Shown piece by piece: positions 17,354 to 25,884 of a stretch of DNA of 64,000 nucleotides. The position numbers and the translations under genes were made by a program. The notes beneath the pieces were generated by a model. That model saw only the letters and a list, made by a program, of their open reading frames with translations, had not been told where the DNA came from and did not search any database. The stretch's first letter is position 1. Each line of letters starts with the position of its first letter. This stretch comes from Actinomycetota bacterium (GTDB lineage: Bacteria > Actinomycetota > Thermoleophilia > Solirubrobacterales > JACPNS01). Where the stretch lies: the NCBI GenBank assembly GCA_016213645.1, contig JACQZY010000002.1, positions 1-64,000 of the forward strand, read 5' to 3'.

Positions 17354-18526
17354 ATGAGAATCGCGGTTCCAAGGGAGACGGCGGCGGGCGAGAACCGCGT
17401 GGCCGCGACTCCCGAAACTGTTCAAAAACTTGTGAAGTCGGGCAACGACGTATTCGTCCAGTCCGGCGCCGGCGACGCCGCCGGTCATCCGGACTCCCAA
17501 TACACCGATGCCGGAGCCCAGATCAAGGCCGACGCGGTGGCGACGATTGACGGCGCGGACGCCGTGGTGCGGGTCGGCAAACCCACCGCCGAAGAGGTCT
17601 CCGCGCTGCCCGAGGGCTCGATCTTCATCGGCTATCTCGACCCGCTGACCGACGAGACCACCGCGCAGGCGCTGACCGCCCGCCGCGTGACCGCGTTCGC
17701 GATGGAGTCGATCCCGCGCATCACGCGCGCTCAGAGCATGGACTCACTTTCCTCACAGGCCACCGTCAGCGGCTACAAGGCCGTGTTGATCGCCGCTACG
17801 GAATCGCCGAAGTTTTTGCCGATGCTCACCACGGCCGCGGGCACGGTGCGCCCGGCCAAGCTGTTTGTGATCGGAGCAGGCGTAGCCGGTTTGCAGGCAG
17901 TCGCCACCGCGCGCCGCCTCGGCGCCATCGTCTCCGGATTCGACGTGCGTCCCGCCGTAAAGGAGCAGGTCGAATCGCTCGGCGCGAAGTTCGTTGAGAT
18001 CGACCTCGGCACCGACGACGCCGAGACCGCCGGCGGTTACGCCAAGGAACTAACCGACGAACAGAAGAAGCTGCAGACGGAACTGATGTCGAAGACAGTG
18101 ATCGAGAGCGACATCGTGATCACCACCGCCGCCGTGCCGGGCCGCAAGGCGCCCGAACTGATTCCGGTGGACGTGGTCGACCAGATGGCCCCCGGCTCCG
18201 TGATCGTGGACCTCGCCGCCGAGACCGGTGGCAACTGCGCCGTCACTCAAGTCGGCGAGATCGTCGTCCACAACGGCGTAAAGGTGATCGGCCCGGCCAA
18301 CCTGCCGTCGAGCATGCCGCTGCACGCCAGCCAGCTCTACGCCAAGAACGTCTCCAACCTGCTTGAGCTGATGATCGGCGAGGGCGGCGCGAAGAACATC
18401 GACTTCTCCGACGAAATCCTCGACGGCGCCTGCCTCACGCACGACGGCAAGCTCAAAGCCGACGCGGGCGGCTCATTCGCCCCACCGGCGCCGGCCGAGC
18501 CCGACACAGAAAAGGCCGGTGAATAA
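17354..18526 (+). CDS. pntAA: NAD(P) transhydrogenase alpha subunit, NAD-binding part (PntAA)
   Basis: The 390-residue protein starts MRIAVPRETAAGENRVAATP, the alanine dehydrogenase/PntA N-terminal signature. It contains the RAQSMDSLSSQATVSGYKAV block (the RQD-loop region of domain I) and the nucleotide fold VIGAGVAGLQAVATARRLGA at about residue 174. It lacks the membrane part, which is encoded by the next gene, as in Rhodospirillum-type three-gene transhydrogenases. Domain I binds NAD(H) and passes hydride to NADP bound by PntB. First gene of a three-gene operon, three bases before pntAB. Confidence 0.95.
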   Translation: MRIAVPRETAAGENRVAATPETVQKLVKSGNDVFVQSGAGDAAGHPDSQYTDAGAQIKADAVATIDGADAVVRVGKPTAEEVSALPEGSIFIGYLDPLTDETTAQALTARRVTAFAMESIPRITRAQSMDSLSSQATVSGYKAVLIAATESPKFLPMLTTAAGTVRPAKLFVIGAGVAGLQAVATARRLGAIVSGFDVRPAVKEQVESLGAKFVEIDLGTDDAETAGGYAKELTDEQKKLQTELMSKTVIESDIVITTAAVPGRKAPELIPVDVVDQMAPGSVIVDLAAETGGNCAVTQVGEIVVHNGVKVIGPANLPSSMPLHASQLYAKNVSNLLELMIGEGGAKNIDFSDEILDGACLTHDGKLKADAGGSFAPPAPAEPDTEKAGE

Positions 18527-18529
18527 AAG

Positions 18530-18871
18530 ATGGATTACGCAAACCTGATCCAGCAGCTGACGATCCTCGCGCTTGCGGCGTTTGTCGGCTTCGAGGTGAT
18601 CTCGAAAGTGCCGCAGACGCTGCACACGCCGCTGATGTCGGCGACCAACGCAATCCACGGCATTGTCGTGGTGGGAGCGTTGCTGGTGGCCGGCGAGGCC
18701 GCCGGCGGCACAGTGCAGATCGTGTTGGGCACAATCGCCGTGTTCTTCGGTTCGCTCAACGTAGTCGGCGGATTCGTCGTGACCGACCGCATGCTTGAGA
18801 TGTTCAAGAAGAAGCCCGCGCCAAAGAACGACACCGCAAAAGATGCCGCGAAGAACGGGGGTGCGTCGTGA
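18530..18871 (+). CDS. pntAB: Transhydrogenase membrane subunit PntAB
   Basis: The 113-residue protein has three membrane helices (LIQQLTILALAAFVGFEVIS; GIVVVGALLVAGEAAGG; IVLGTIAVFFGSLNVVGGFV). The middle of the sequence carries the typical VPQTLHTPLMSATNAIHGIV block, and the last helix runs into FVVTDRMLEMFKKK. This is the small membrane subunit that, with PntB, forms the proton channel. It overlaps pntB by four bases (GTGA), indicating translational coupling. Confidence 0.95.
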   Translation: MDYANLIQQLTILALAAFVGFEVISKVPQTLHTPLMSATNAIHGIVVVGALLVAGEAAGGTVQIVLGTIAVFFGSLNVVGGFVVTDRMLEMFKKKPAPKNDTAKDAAKNGGAS

Positions 18872-20349
18872 CGTCGCTGCCACTGGCACTTGAGTGCGTG
18901 ACCGAGGCGCTCGGCGGTTCGTGTGACGGTCTGCTCAAGATCATCACCAACCCAAACCTGATCAACGTGGCCTACCTGGTCGCGATCATTCTGTTCATCG
19001 TCGGCTTGAAGAAGCTGACCAGCCCCGCGACCGCCCGCCAGGGCAACTTCATCGCCGGGATCGGCATGATGATCGCGCTGGTCGCCACGCTTCTCGACCG
19101 CCAAATCGTCGATTACAAGTGGATCCTCGTGGGCGCTGTCGCCGGTGTGCCGCTCGGCTGGATCTCGGCGCGCAAGGTGAAGATGACCGCGATGCCCGAA
19201 ATGGTCGCGCTGTTCAACGGCGTGGGCGGTGGCGCGGTGGCGCTGATCGCGCTGACCGAGTACTACACGTGGACCCAACACGGCATCGGCATCACCACCG
19301 ACGTGGAAGTGGCTTCCGTGTTCTCGCTGATTATCGGATCGATCAGCTTTTGGGGTTCGGTGATTGCGTTCCTCAAGCTCTCCGAGCGGATCACCGGTAA
19401 GCCGGTGACTTTCCCCGGCCAGAGCATCGTCAACTCGCTGATCGGGCTTGGTGTGCTTGGCGCGGGTGGATTTCTGCTGTTCAGCACCGGCATGGACCCG
19501 TATTGGATCACCGTCGCGATCGCAGGCGCCGCGGCATTCCTGGGCATCACCCTGGTGCTGCCGATCGGCGGCGCGGACATGCCGGTCGTGATCTCCACGC
19601 TTAACGCGATGACCGGCCTTGCGGCCGCCGCGGCCGGATTTGCGCTTGGCAACAACTCGCTGATCGTGGCCGGAATGATCGTCGGCGCTTCGGGAACGAT
19701 CCTCACCAATCTGATGGCGGTAGCGATGAACCGCACGATCCCGGGCGTGCTGTTCGGTTCGTTCGGCGGCAGCGGCGAAACGGCCGGTCCGGCCGGCGCC
19801 GCGGCGGAGCACGGCGGCACAGTGCAATCCACCGACGCCGCCAGCGTCGCGATCCTGATGGCTTACGCGCAAAGCGTGATCGTCGTTCCCGGCTACGGAC
19901 TGGCCGTGGCCCAGGCTCAGCACACAGTGCGCGAGATGGCGGACGAGTTGGAGAAGCGCGACATCAGCGTGAAGTACGCAATCCACCCGGTCGCCGGGCG
20001 CATGCCCGGCCACATGAACGTGCTGCTGGCCGAGGCCGACGTGCCGTACGACCAGCTCGTCGAGATGGACGACATCAACCCCGAGTTCGAGCGCACCGAC
20101 GTGGCGATCGTGGTCGGCGCCAACGACGTCACCAACCCGGCCGCCAAGACCTCGCCCGAAAGCCCGATCTACGGCATGCCGATCCTCGAGGTCGACCAGG
20201 CGCACAACGTGATCGTGCTGAAGCGGTCGATGAGCGCCGGTTACGCGGGCATCGACAACGAGCTTTATTACAACCCCAAGACGCAGATGCTCTTCGGTGA
20301 CGCCAAGGCTTCGCTGGCGGAGATCGTCAACGAACTGAAGAACGTCTAG
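18868..20349 (+). CDS. pntB: NAD(P) transhydrogenase beta subunit (PntB)
   Basis: GTG at 18868 overlaps the pntAB stop and gives 493 residues. The first two thirds contain about nine membrane helices with the conserved MPEMVALFNGVGGGA block. The last third is the NADP-binding domain III with VPGYGLAVAQAQHTVREMAD, HPVAGRMPGHMNVLLAEA and VVGANDVTNPAAK, plus KRSMSAGYAGIDNELY. Together with PntAA/PntAB it couples proton translocation to hydride transfer from NADH to NADP, supplying NADPH. A terminator follows at 20433. Confidence 0.96.
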   Translation: MTSLPLALECVTEALGGSCDGLLKIITNPNLINVAYLVAIILFIVGLKKLTSPATARQGNFIAGIGMMIALVATLLDRQIVDYKWILVGAVAGVPLGWISARKVKMTAMPEMVALFNGVGGGAVALIALTEYYTWTQHGIGITTDVEVASVFSLIIGSISFWGSVIAFLKLSERITGKPVTFPGQSIVNSLIGLGVLGAGGFLLFSTGMDPYWITVAIAGAAAFLGITLVLPIGGADMPVVISTLNAMTGLAAAAAGFALGNNSLIVAGMIVGASGTILTNLMAVAMNRTIPGVLFGSFGGSGETAGPAGAAAEHGGTVQSTDAASVAILMAYAQSVIVVPGYGLAVAQAQHTVREMADELEKRDISVKYAIHPVAGRMPGHMNVLLAEADVPYDQLVEMDDINPEFERTDVAIVVGANDVTNPAAKTSPESPIYGMPILEVDQAHNVIVLKRSMSAGYAGIDNELYYNPKTQMLFGDAKASLAEIVNELKNV

Positions 20350-20432
20350 GCGCGCGCGGCGACCATCGCGGTCGCTAAATCCGGACGATCGCGGCTCGGC
20401 GAGCAACCGCCCGGCGCAGAACGAATTGCTCA

Positions 20433-20467
20433 ACGACCCGGCACGAAAGTGTCGGGTCGTTTTGTTT
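20433..20467 (+). terminator. Rho-independent terminator of the pnt operon
   Basis: A 12-bp stem (ACGACCCGGCAC with GTGTCGGGTCGT, one G-U pair) closed by a GAAA loop is followed by TTTTGTTT. It lies about 80 bases after the pntB stop. Confidence 0.9.
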
Positions 20468-20493
20468 GCGGTTTTGTGGCTTCTGTACCTCCT

Positions 20494-20550
20494 GTTTGGA
20501 CTGTGGGGATTTTTATTCCGCGGTGGCATAAAAATCCCCACAGTCCAAAC
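20494..20550. repeat. Perfect 23-bp inverted repeat; copy 1 of a dispersed palindrome
   Basis: Arms 20494-20516 and 20528-20550 are exact reverse complements with an 11-base loop (TCCGCGGTGGC). The inner 38 bases (20503-20540) recur at 35428-35465 with only three differences. The oligo-T lies inside the stem, unlike a terminator. It probably belongs to a family of dispersed palindromic elements. Confidence 0.85.
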
Positions 20551-20657
20551 AAGCGGTCACAAACGGGGGATATCGCTGCGATTTTGCCGAGTTTGCGGGA
20601 TTGTGCACGAACGTTTCGGGCGGGCGGACTTTGCGCCGCCGGATCGGCTAGATTTGT

Positions 20658-20730
20658 CCGCGCGGGACGCCGTACAGGAGATCCCTGACCGCATTTTTCA
20701 GACCGGGCTCAAAAGGCCCGGTCTTTTTTT
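20658..20730 (+). ncRNA. Candidate small RNA ending at an orphan terminator
   Basis: A strong terminator (GACCGGGC, loop, GCCCGGTC, seven T) at 20701-20730 is oriented rightward, yet no rightward gene lies between it and the pnt terminator 230 bases earlier. A promoter-like pair GGACTT/TAGATT with a 17-base spacer ends at about 20653. The predicted 70-base RNA would contain a GTCC/GGAC hairpin. The terminator is clear; the RNA itself is inferred, and antisense or readthrough termination is possible. Confidence 0.4.
20701..20730 (+). terminator. Rho-independent terminator without an obvious upstream gene
   Basis: An 8-bp GC-rich stem (20701-20708 with 20716-20723) is followed by seven consecutive T. 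It is 24 bases before the end of the convergent membrane-protein gene and works in the rightward direction. Confidence 0.88.
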
Positions 20731-20754
20731 CGGCGTAGCGGCAAGCTGCCGCGG

Positions 20755-21144
20755 TCAATCGTCGTGGCCTTCTTCGCCCGCGTCTCCGTCCCCACCGTCA
20801 TCCCCGCCATGACTCTCGTCACGACGCTCGGTTTTGGCTTTGCGATCAGGTGGCGGAGTGGTCTCGGTTTTATTGGGTGCGGTTTTGTTGGGTGCGGTTT
20901 TAGTGGGCGCGGTTTTGGTGGATTCAGTCTTGTTCGGCTCGGTTTTATTGGACTCGGTTGCGTCGGAACCGGTCGCTCCGGAACGGGCCGTGCGCGGAAC
21001 GAGACGGTCCCCGGCCGTCACCGGTTCCGACGAAAGGCCGATCGGTTGGCTGACAAGTTGCAGCGCAAGCGCCGCCAGCACGGCCGCGAAAACCAACCCG
21101 GCCGCCCCGAGTCCGCCCAATTTGATCCAAGCGCGTGCATTCAT
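20755..21144 (-). CDS. Small membrane-anchored protein with Lys/Thr repeats
   Basis: The 129-residue protein has one N-terminal helix (LGGLGAAGLVFAAVLAALAL) after a short basic start. From about residue 60 it carries degenerate five-residue repeats (ESNKT, EPNKT, ESTKT, APTKT, APNKT), then a His/Asp/Gly-rich acidic tail ending GEEGHDD. It starts one base after the stop of the histidine kinase gene, so it is translated with it. The extracytoplasmic tail could bind cations. No family recognised; a role in signalling with the kinase is inferred from position. Confidence 0.6.
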   Translation of the reverse strand: MNARAWIKLGGLGAAGLVFAAVLAALALQLVSQPIGLSSEPVTAGDRLVPRTARSGATGSDATESNKTEPNKTESTKTAPTKTAPNKTAPNKTETTPPPDRKAKTERRDESHGGDDGGDGDAGEEGHDD

Positions 21145-22566
21145 TTAGGTCTGGGATCCCGTTCTGAATCCGGGTCCAAACGCCACGCGCGCCTGCGCGC
21201 CGCCGCCGTCCGCGTTGCGAAGCGATACTTCGGCTCCCCAGCGATGCGCCAGTTCGCGCGCGATCGCCAGGCCCAGGCCGGTGCTTTCACTGTGTGAGGC
21301 GCCGGAGTGTCCGCGATGAAATCGCTCGAACAGTTCTTCGCCCTCGCCTTCGGCCAATCCAGGGCCGTGATCACGCACCGTGATCGAGCGGCCGTTCGCA
21401 AACAGGTGCACGTTGGAGCCGGGCGGCGAGTACTTGAGCGCGTTCTCAATCAGCGCGTCGAGCAAACGGTCCAGATCCGCCCGCGACGCGACGACCCGTG
21501 CGGCGGCATCCGCGGCGCCGACGGCCGGCGGGCGGGCGTTGCTTTCGGCGGCGGCGGCCGCGTCGCGATCAACCACGATCGAGTGATCATCGGCTTCGGC
21601 GTAGGGCCGCCAGCGCGATGCGGCACGCTCGACCACGTCGCCCAAATCGATCGACTCGGCACGAGCGTCGCGCTCGCCGGTTTGGCTCAGCAGCAACAAC
21701 TCCTCAACCGTGCGCGCCAGCCGGTCAACCTCGTGCAACCCATGATCGAGTTCGACCGCGACGGCGTTGTCCTTTGTGCGAGCGCGTGCTTCTTCCAGCC
21801 GCAGCCGCAAACCGGTCAGAGGCGTGCGGAGCTGATGCGATGCGTCGGCGACAAAGCGGCTCTGGCTGCGTAGTGAATGGCTGAGGCGGTCCGTCATCTC
21901 GTTGAACGTGCGAGCGAGCGACTGCTGTTCAGTGCTGCCTTCCACCGGCGCGCGGGCCTCCAGATCGCCTTCGGCGACGGCGCGCGCGGTTCCCTCGAAA
22001 CGCCGCAGCGGCCGCGCGAACTGCCGCGCTATCACGGCGCCCGCCATCAAACCCACGCTGAGCACGGCGATCCCCACCAGCACGAGCCCGGCGACGGCGC
22101 GGCGAAAGGCGTTGTTCTCGGCCGCAACATCTTGCGTCACGCGCACCGCGCCGACCGCCTTGCCGTCGTCGACCACCGGCACGGCGGTCGCAAGCAGATC
22201 GCGGCTGAGCGTTTTGCTCTTGCGTGAAATCTGCACCGTCTTTCCCGACAGCGCGGACTTGATCTCCGGGCGTGTGGAGAGGTCGTCGCCCAGGTGCACC
22301 CGGCCGGCACTGTCCGCGATCACTTCGCCGGAATCGTCGACGACGACGATCCGTCCCCGCGCCTGACGCGCCGGGCCGGTGAGAAAGCTCTGCAGATCCG
22401 CATCGGTGCGCTTGTCTAGAACCTCGTGCGCGAGCACGGCGACGAGATCGGCACTTCCGCGCGCCTGCAATCGAACTTCTTCGTCGATGCGCTGGCGCAG
22501 GCTGAGCGCAAGCGGGATCTCCAAGGCGACGATCGCCAGCACCAGCACGTAGGCCATCGCCAGCAT
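21145..22566 (-). CDS. Sensor histidine kinase
   Basis: The 473-residue protein has an N-terminal helix, an extracytoplasmic sensor of about 130 residues (LAHEVLDKRTDAD to AVRVTQDVAAE), a second helix (VGIAVLSVGLMAGAVIA) and a HAMP-type linker (RPLRRFEGTARAVAEGDLEA). The H-box is FVADASHQLRTPLTGLRLRL, with the N-box NALKYSPPG, and G-boxes DHGPGL and STGLGLAIA. It is a typical OmpR-partner kinase. The regulator gene lies directly upstream, 11 bases away, and the small Lys/Thr-repeat protein directly downstream. The signal is unknown. Confidence 0.93.
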   Translation of the reverse strand: MLAMAYVLVLAIVALEIPLALSLRQRIDEEVRLQARGSADLVAVLAHEVLDKRTDADLQSFLTGPARQARGRIVVVDDSGEVIADSAGRVHLGDDLSTRPEIKSALSGKTVQISRKSKTLSRDLLATAVPVVDDGKAVGAVRVTQDVAAENNAFRRAVAGLVLVGIAVLSVGLMAGAVIARQFARPLRRFEGTARAVAEGDLEARAPVEGSTEQQSLARTFNEMTDRLSHSLRSQSRFVADASHQLRTPLTGLRLRLEEARARTKDNAVAVELDHGLHEVDRLARTVEELLLLSQTGERDARAESIDLGDVVERAASRWRPYAEADDHSIVVDRDAAAAAESNARPPAVGAADAAARVVASRADLDRLLDALIENALKYSPPGSNVHLFANGRSITVRDHGPGLAEGEGEELFERFHRGHSGASHSESTGLGLAIARELAHRWGAEVSLRNADGGGAQARVAFGPGFRTGSQT

Positions 22567-22577
22567 CAGCCTCGTGC

Positions 22578-23288
22578 TCAGGCTGCCGATTGGAACTCCT
22601 CGTCGCTGGCGAAGCGAAAACCGACCCCGCGAACCGTGTGCAGGTAGCGAGGATCGCTGGAGTCGTCGTGTAACTTCTTGCGCAGCCAGCCGATGTGAAC
22701 GTCGAGCGTTTTGGTGGAGCCAAACCAGTTGACGTCCCAGACCTCGTCCATCAGGTGCTCGCGCGTGACGACCGTGCCGGCGTTTCGCACCAGCTCGGCC
22801 AGCAGGTCGAATTCCTTGCGCGAAAGATCAAGCGATTCGCCCGACAGCGCGGCGCGGCGCGCGCCCTCGTCCAGCTCCAGGTCGCCGATCTTCATCACCT
22901 CGGACGATCGCACCGTGCCGTCTGCTCGGCGCAACACGGCGCGGATGCGCGCGATCAACTCGCCGCTACTGAACGGCTTCACGACGTAATCGTCCGCGCC
23001 GATCTCCAGCCCGACGATGCGGTCGACCTCGGTTCCGCGGGCCGTCAACATAATGATCGGCACGCTCGAATCGCGGCGGATCTCGCGGCAGACGTCGCGG
23101 CCATCGCCGTCGGGCAGCATCAGGTCAAGCAGGATCACGTCGGGATTTGTGCGGTGGGCAAGGTCGATCGCCTCCGCCGCGGTGCGCGCAACAACCGGCG
23201 TGAAGCCCTCGCGCTCAAGCGCGCTGCACAACGGCTCGGAGATCGACGCCTCGTCTTCGACCAGCAGAATGCGCGTCTCGGTCGCCAT
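22578..23288 (-). CDS. OmpR-family response regulator
   Basis: Start at 23288 gives 236 residues (MATETRILLVEDEASISEPL). The receiver has acidic residues in VEDE, phospho-acceptor Asp in VILLDLMLPDGDG at about residue 53, Thr in MLTARGTE and Lys in DYVVKPFS. The C-terminal winged helix has LDLSRKEFDLLAELVRNAG, VTREHLMDEVWD and DVHIGWLRKKL with TVRGVGFRF. It is cotranscribed with the histidine kinase and sits divergently from the redox operon at 23446, which is a natural target. Confidence 0.94.
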   Translation of the reverse strand: MATETRILLVEDEASISEPLCSALEREGFTPVVARTAAEAIDLAHRTNPDVILLDLMLPDGDGRDVCREIRRDSSVPIIMLTARGTEVDRIVGLEIGADDYVVKPFSSGELIARIRAVLRRADGTVRSSEVMKIGDLELDEGARRAALSGESLDLSRKEFDLLAELVRNAGTVVTREHLMDEVWDVNWFGSTKTLDVHIGWLRKKLHDDSSDPRYLHTVRGVGFRFASDEEFQSAA

Positions 23289-23445
23289 ATGGCCCATGTT
23301 AAACGCAGTCACGGCCTGCCGGAAGCGGGCTTTACCGAAGCTTTGCCTGCATTTGGCCCCTTCCTAAAGCCGAGTTGCCGATTCCTTGCATGCACCTCGG
23401 TCAAAGTCGACTTATGCGAATTTCAGTCTTCGAAAAGGAGCTCAG

Positions 23446-23838
23446 ATGAACGGCAAAGTCTTGTCCGCCACCGCGCTGGTCGCGCTTGCCGGACTAAGTG
23501 GTGTGGCGCTGGGTACGCGAAATAACGCCGGCCCCGCCACGAACGCGTCCCAGGCGGCGACGCCAAACGTGGAAACCGTCGTGATCCAGCGCACAGAGCA
23601 CGTGCGCAAACGCATCAAGCGCAAGCGGGCGTCGGCCGGCCAGGGCACGCGCGCGAACGCGACAACTGCCGCACCGGCGTATCGCGCAGCGACACGTCCG
23701 ATCGTTGTGAACACGCGTCCGGTGGCTCCTCCGGTAAGAACCGCGCCAAGTTCCACCGGCGGCGAAGAGTCCGAAGGTGAGCACGAGCTTGAACACGGAT
23801 CCGAAGGTGGTGGCGACGGTGCCGAACGCGACGACTGA
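23446..23838 (+). CDS. Exported low-complexity protein, first gene of redox operon
   Basis: ATG at 23446 follows AAAGGAG with ideal spacing and gives 130 residues. It opens with a signal-like helix (MNGKVLSATALVALAGLSGV), then a short conserved-looking stretch (ETVVIQRTEHVRKRIKRKR), an Ala/Thr/Pro-rich part and a Glu/Gly/His-rich tail (EESEGEHELEHGSEGGGDG). Genes in this position often encode FMN-binding proteins that receive flavin from ApbE, but I see no FMN-bind domain here. It overlaps the next gene by 62 bases in another frame. Confidence 0.6.
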   Translation: MNGKVLSATALVALAGLSGVALGTRNNAGPATNASQAATPNVETVVIQRTEHVRKRIKRKRASAGQGTRANATTAAPAYRAATRPIVVNTRPVAPPVRTAPSSTGGEESEGEHELEHGSEGGGDGAERDD

Positions 23839-24199
23839 GTCCTCCGCTTCATCCTCGAAACGGCGGCGTCGCCAGCCGGCCGACTGGCGCACGATCGCGT
23901 TGGGGTCGACCGCGATATTCCTCGCGTTCTTCACACTGCTTGCCGCGCGCATGCAGAGCGGTCTGGACCCAACGCTCGGCACCTCGGCAAGCCGCCAGAC
24001 CGCGGCAGTGCTGCAACGCCGGTTAATCGTCAAGCGAAAAGTGATCCACGAAACAATCGTGCCGGCGGATCCGGTTGCGAATTCGCCGGCCGCTTCGGCG
24101 TCTGGGTACGCCTCTGCTCCCGCGCCGTCGACCACGTACTCGGCGCCCGCGCCGACCTACTACGCGCCGGCTCCCGCTCCCGTCACCAGGGCATCATGA
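23777..24199 (+). CDS. Small membrane-anchored protein, second gene of redox operon
   Basis: The frame starts with GTG at 23777; GTG codons at about 23807-23810 are alternatives that would reduce the overlap with the previous gene. One membrane helix (TIALGSTAIFLAFFTLLAAR) follows a basic stretch KRRRRQPADW. After it comes RRLIVKRKVIHETIVP, echoing the VVIQRTEHVRKRIKRKR of the upstream protein, and then a Pro/Ala/Tyr-rich tail (APTYYAPAPAP). The two proteins may share a short related motif. Its stop overlaps the ApbE start (ATGA). Function unknown. Confidence 0.55.
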   Translation: MSTSLNTDPKVVATVPNATTESSASSSKRRRRQPADWRTIALGSTAIFLAFFTLLAARMQSGLDPTLGTSASRQTAAVLQRRLIVKRKVIHETIVPADPVANSPAASASGYASAPAPSTTYSAPAPTYYAPAPAPVTRAS

Positions 24200-25233
24200 G
24201 TGGCGATCGGACACCCAATCGCCGCACACCCGCCACCCACTTCGCGGACATGATCCATTGCGCCTTCGACTGCATGGGCACGAGGATCGGATTCTGGATC
24301 GACGCGGCCTCCGGCGTGCGCGCGAACGCCGCGCTGGAGACCGGCGAGCGGATGTTGCATGATTTCGACCGTAGGCTCTCGCGCTTTCGGCCGGACAGCG
24401 AACTCAGCGCGCTGAATGCGGATCCGTCCGCGCGGGTGGCGGTGTCGCCACTGCTTGCGCGGCTGGTGAACGCCGCGATCGGCGCCGCTCACGAGAGCGA
24501 CGGACTGGTCGATCCCACCCTGGTCGGGGCCGTGGAACGCGCCGGCTATCGCGAGTCGCTGGCCGGGGTCAAGCCGGCGCCACTGGAGCAAGCGCTCGCC
24601 GCACGCCCGCCCGCCACGCCCGCGCGACCCGACCCAGCCGAACGATGGCGCGAAATAACCGTGGACACGGTTTCCGGAACGGTTTGCCGACCGCCGGGGC
24701 TGCGCATCGATTCCGGCGGTTGCGGCAAAGGTCTGGCCGCGGACATGGTCGCCCAAATCTGGAGCCAATTGCTGCCGCCGGGCACACGCTTCGTGGTGGA
24801 CTGCGGCGGAGATATCCGTGTCGGCGCAATGGCGCCTGACGCCTCTCCGCCACAAGCCGCTCCCTACGAGATCAGCGTGGAAAACGAGCAGGTTGGCCCC
24901 GGCGAACTGACGCTGACGATGACCTCCGGCGCGGTCGCCACGTCCGGCGTGGGCAACCGGCTGTGGCTGGATGCTCATGGCCAATTCGCGCACCATCTGA
25001 TCAATCCGTCCACCGGTCGCCCGGCCTGGACGGGATTGACGACCGTGACCGCGGTCGCGCCGACCGCACTTGAGGCAGAGACGATCGCCAAGACCGCGCT
25101 GCTGCGCGGCGCCGAAGGTGCACGCAAAGTGCTGCGAACTCACGGCGGTGCGATGCTCGACTACTCCGGAGCCGTCGAAATCGTCGCGCCGGCACAGATT
25201 CCGGATCACGAGACGATCGAGGAGGCGGCATGA
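24196..25233 (+). CDS. apbE: FAD:protein FMN transferase (ApbE family)
   Basis: The 345-residue protein carries the ApbE pattern: CMGTRIGFWI, FDRRLSRFRPDSELSALN, DGLVDPTLVGAVERAGY, the core IDSGGCGKGLAADMV (usually DlGGiaKGyA), VDCGGDIRV, TSGAVATSG and HHLINPSTGRPA. The late T/D metal site area is conserved (TALEAETIAKTALL). No signal peptide is seen. The family attaches FMN to Thr or Ser of partner proteins in electron transport. It overlaps both neighbours by four bases, so it is coupled with the ferric-reductase-like membrane protein. The flavinylated target is not obvious in this operon. Confidence 0.88.
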   Translation: MSGDRTPNRRTPATHFADMIHCAFDCMGTRIGFWIDAASGVRANAALETGERMLHDFDRRLSRFRPDSELSALNADPSARVAVSPLLARLVNAAIGAAHESDGLVDPTLVGAVERAGYRESLAGVKPAPLEQALAARPPATPARPDPAERWREITVDTVSGTVCRPPGLRIDSGGCGKGLAADMVAQIWSQLLPPGTRFVVDCGGDIRVGAMAPDASPPQAAPYEISVENEQVGPGELTLTMTSGAVATSGVGNRLWLDAHGQFAHHLINPSTGRPAWTGLTTVTAVAPTALEAETIAKTALLRGAEGARKVLRTHGGAMLDYSGAVEIVAPAQIPDHETIEEAA

Positions 25234-25850
25234 CTAACGACCCCAATCAACATCTCTGGTGGCTGGCCAGCCGCGCCTCGGGCATCGTCGCGATGCTGCT
25301 GCTGACGGCCGCCGTGTTGCTGGGTCTGATGCTCGGCGGCAAGCTCTCGCAAAGGCTGCCCAAGGGTCTGGCTCGCCTGCTCGGCGCCGAGCCCAGGCTC
25401 GTCTCAAAGGCGCACGAACAGCTTTCGATCGCGGCGCTGATCGCCACCGGCGTACACGGCGTGACGCTGCTGGGAGACGCATACATCCACCCCACGCTCT
25501 CGCAGATCGCGATTCCGTTCACGATCGAATACCGGCCGATGGCCACCGGCATCGGCATCGTGGCCGGCTATATCGCGACGGCGCTTGGACTGTCGTTTTA
25601 CGCCCGGCAACGAATCGGCACGCAGACATGGCGAAAGATTCACCGATTCACGTTGGTCGCATACGGAATGGCCGTAATCCACACGATCACCGCGGGCACC
25701 GATGGCGCAAGCGCCTGGTTGCGTACGCCGATGCTGGCTTCCGCGGCACTGGTGACGGTGCTGACTCTGACGCGGATCGCGAGCGGCTCTCCGGCGACAG
25801 CGACCGCGCGCGCAACCGCCTCCGGAGTCGAACGCGCGGCCAGAACGTGA
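25230..25850 (+). CDS. Ferric-reductase-like transmembrane protein
   Basis: The 206-residue protein has about six helices with paired histidines placed for heme b: HEQLSIAALIATGVHGVTLL and later RKIHRFTLVAYGMAVIHTI. It starts WWLASRASGIVAMLLLTAAV, typical of this family. It lacks the cytoplasmic FAD/NADPH domain of full ferric reductases, so it would act as a membrane heme protein passing electrons to or from a flavin partner. Last gene of the four-gene unit starting at 23446. Confidence 0.85.
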   Translation: MTNDPNQHLWWLASRASGIVAMLLLTAAVLLGLMLGGKLSQRLPKGLARLLGAEPRLVSKAHEQLSIAALIATGVHGVTLLGDAYIHPTLSQIAIPFTIEYRPMATGIGIVAGYIATALGLSFYARQRIGTQTWRKIHRFTLVAYGMAVIHTITAGTDGASAWLRTPMLASAALVTVLTLTRIASGSPATATARATASGVERAART

Positions 25851-25884
25851 CATAAATCACACACAGACGACATATCGGACCAAT

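Noticed and set aside
18535-20541. A 668-codon minus-strand open frame opposite pntB
   Set aside because: It is the antisense shadow of pntB/pntAB: composition is His/Arg/Asp-rich with no family pattern, while the plus strand encodes clear transhydrogenase subunits.
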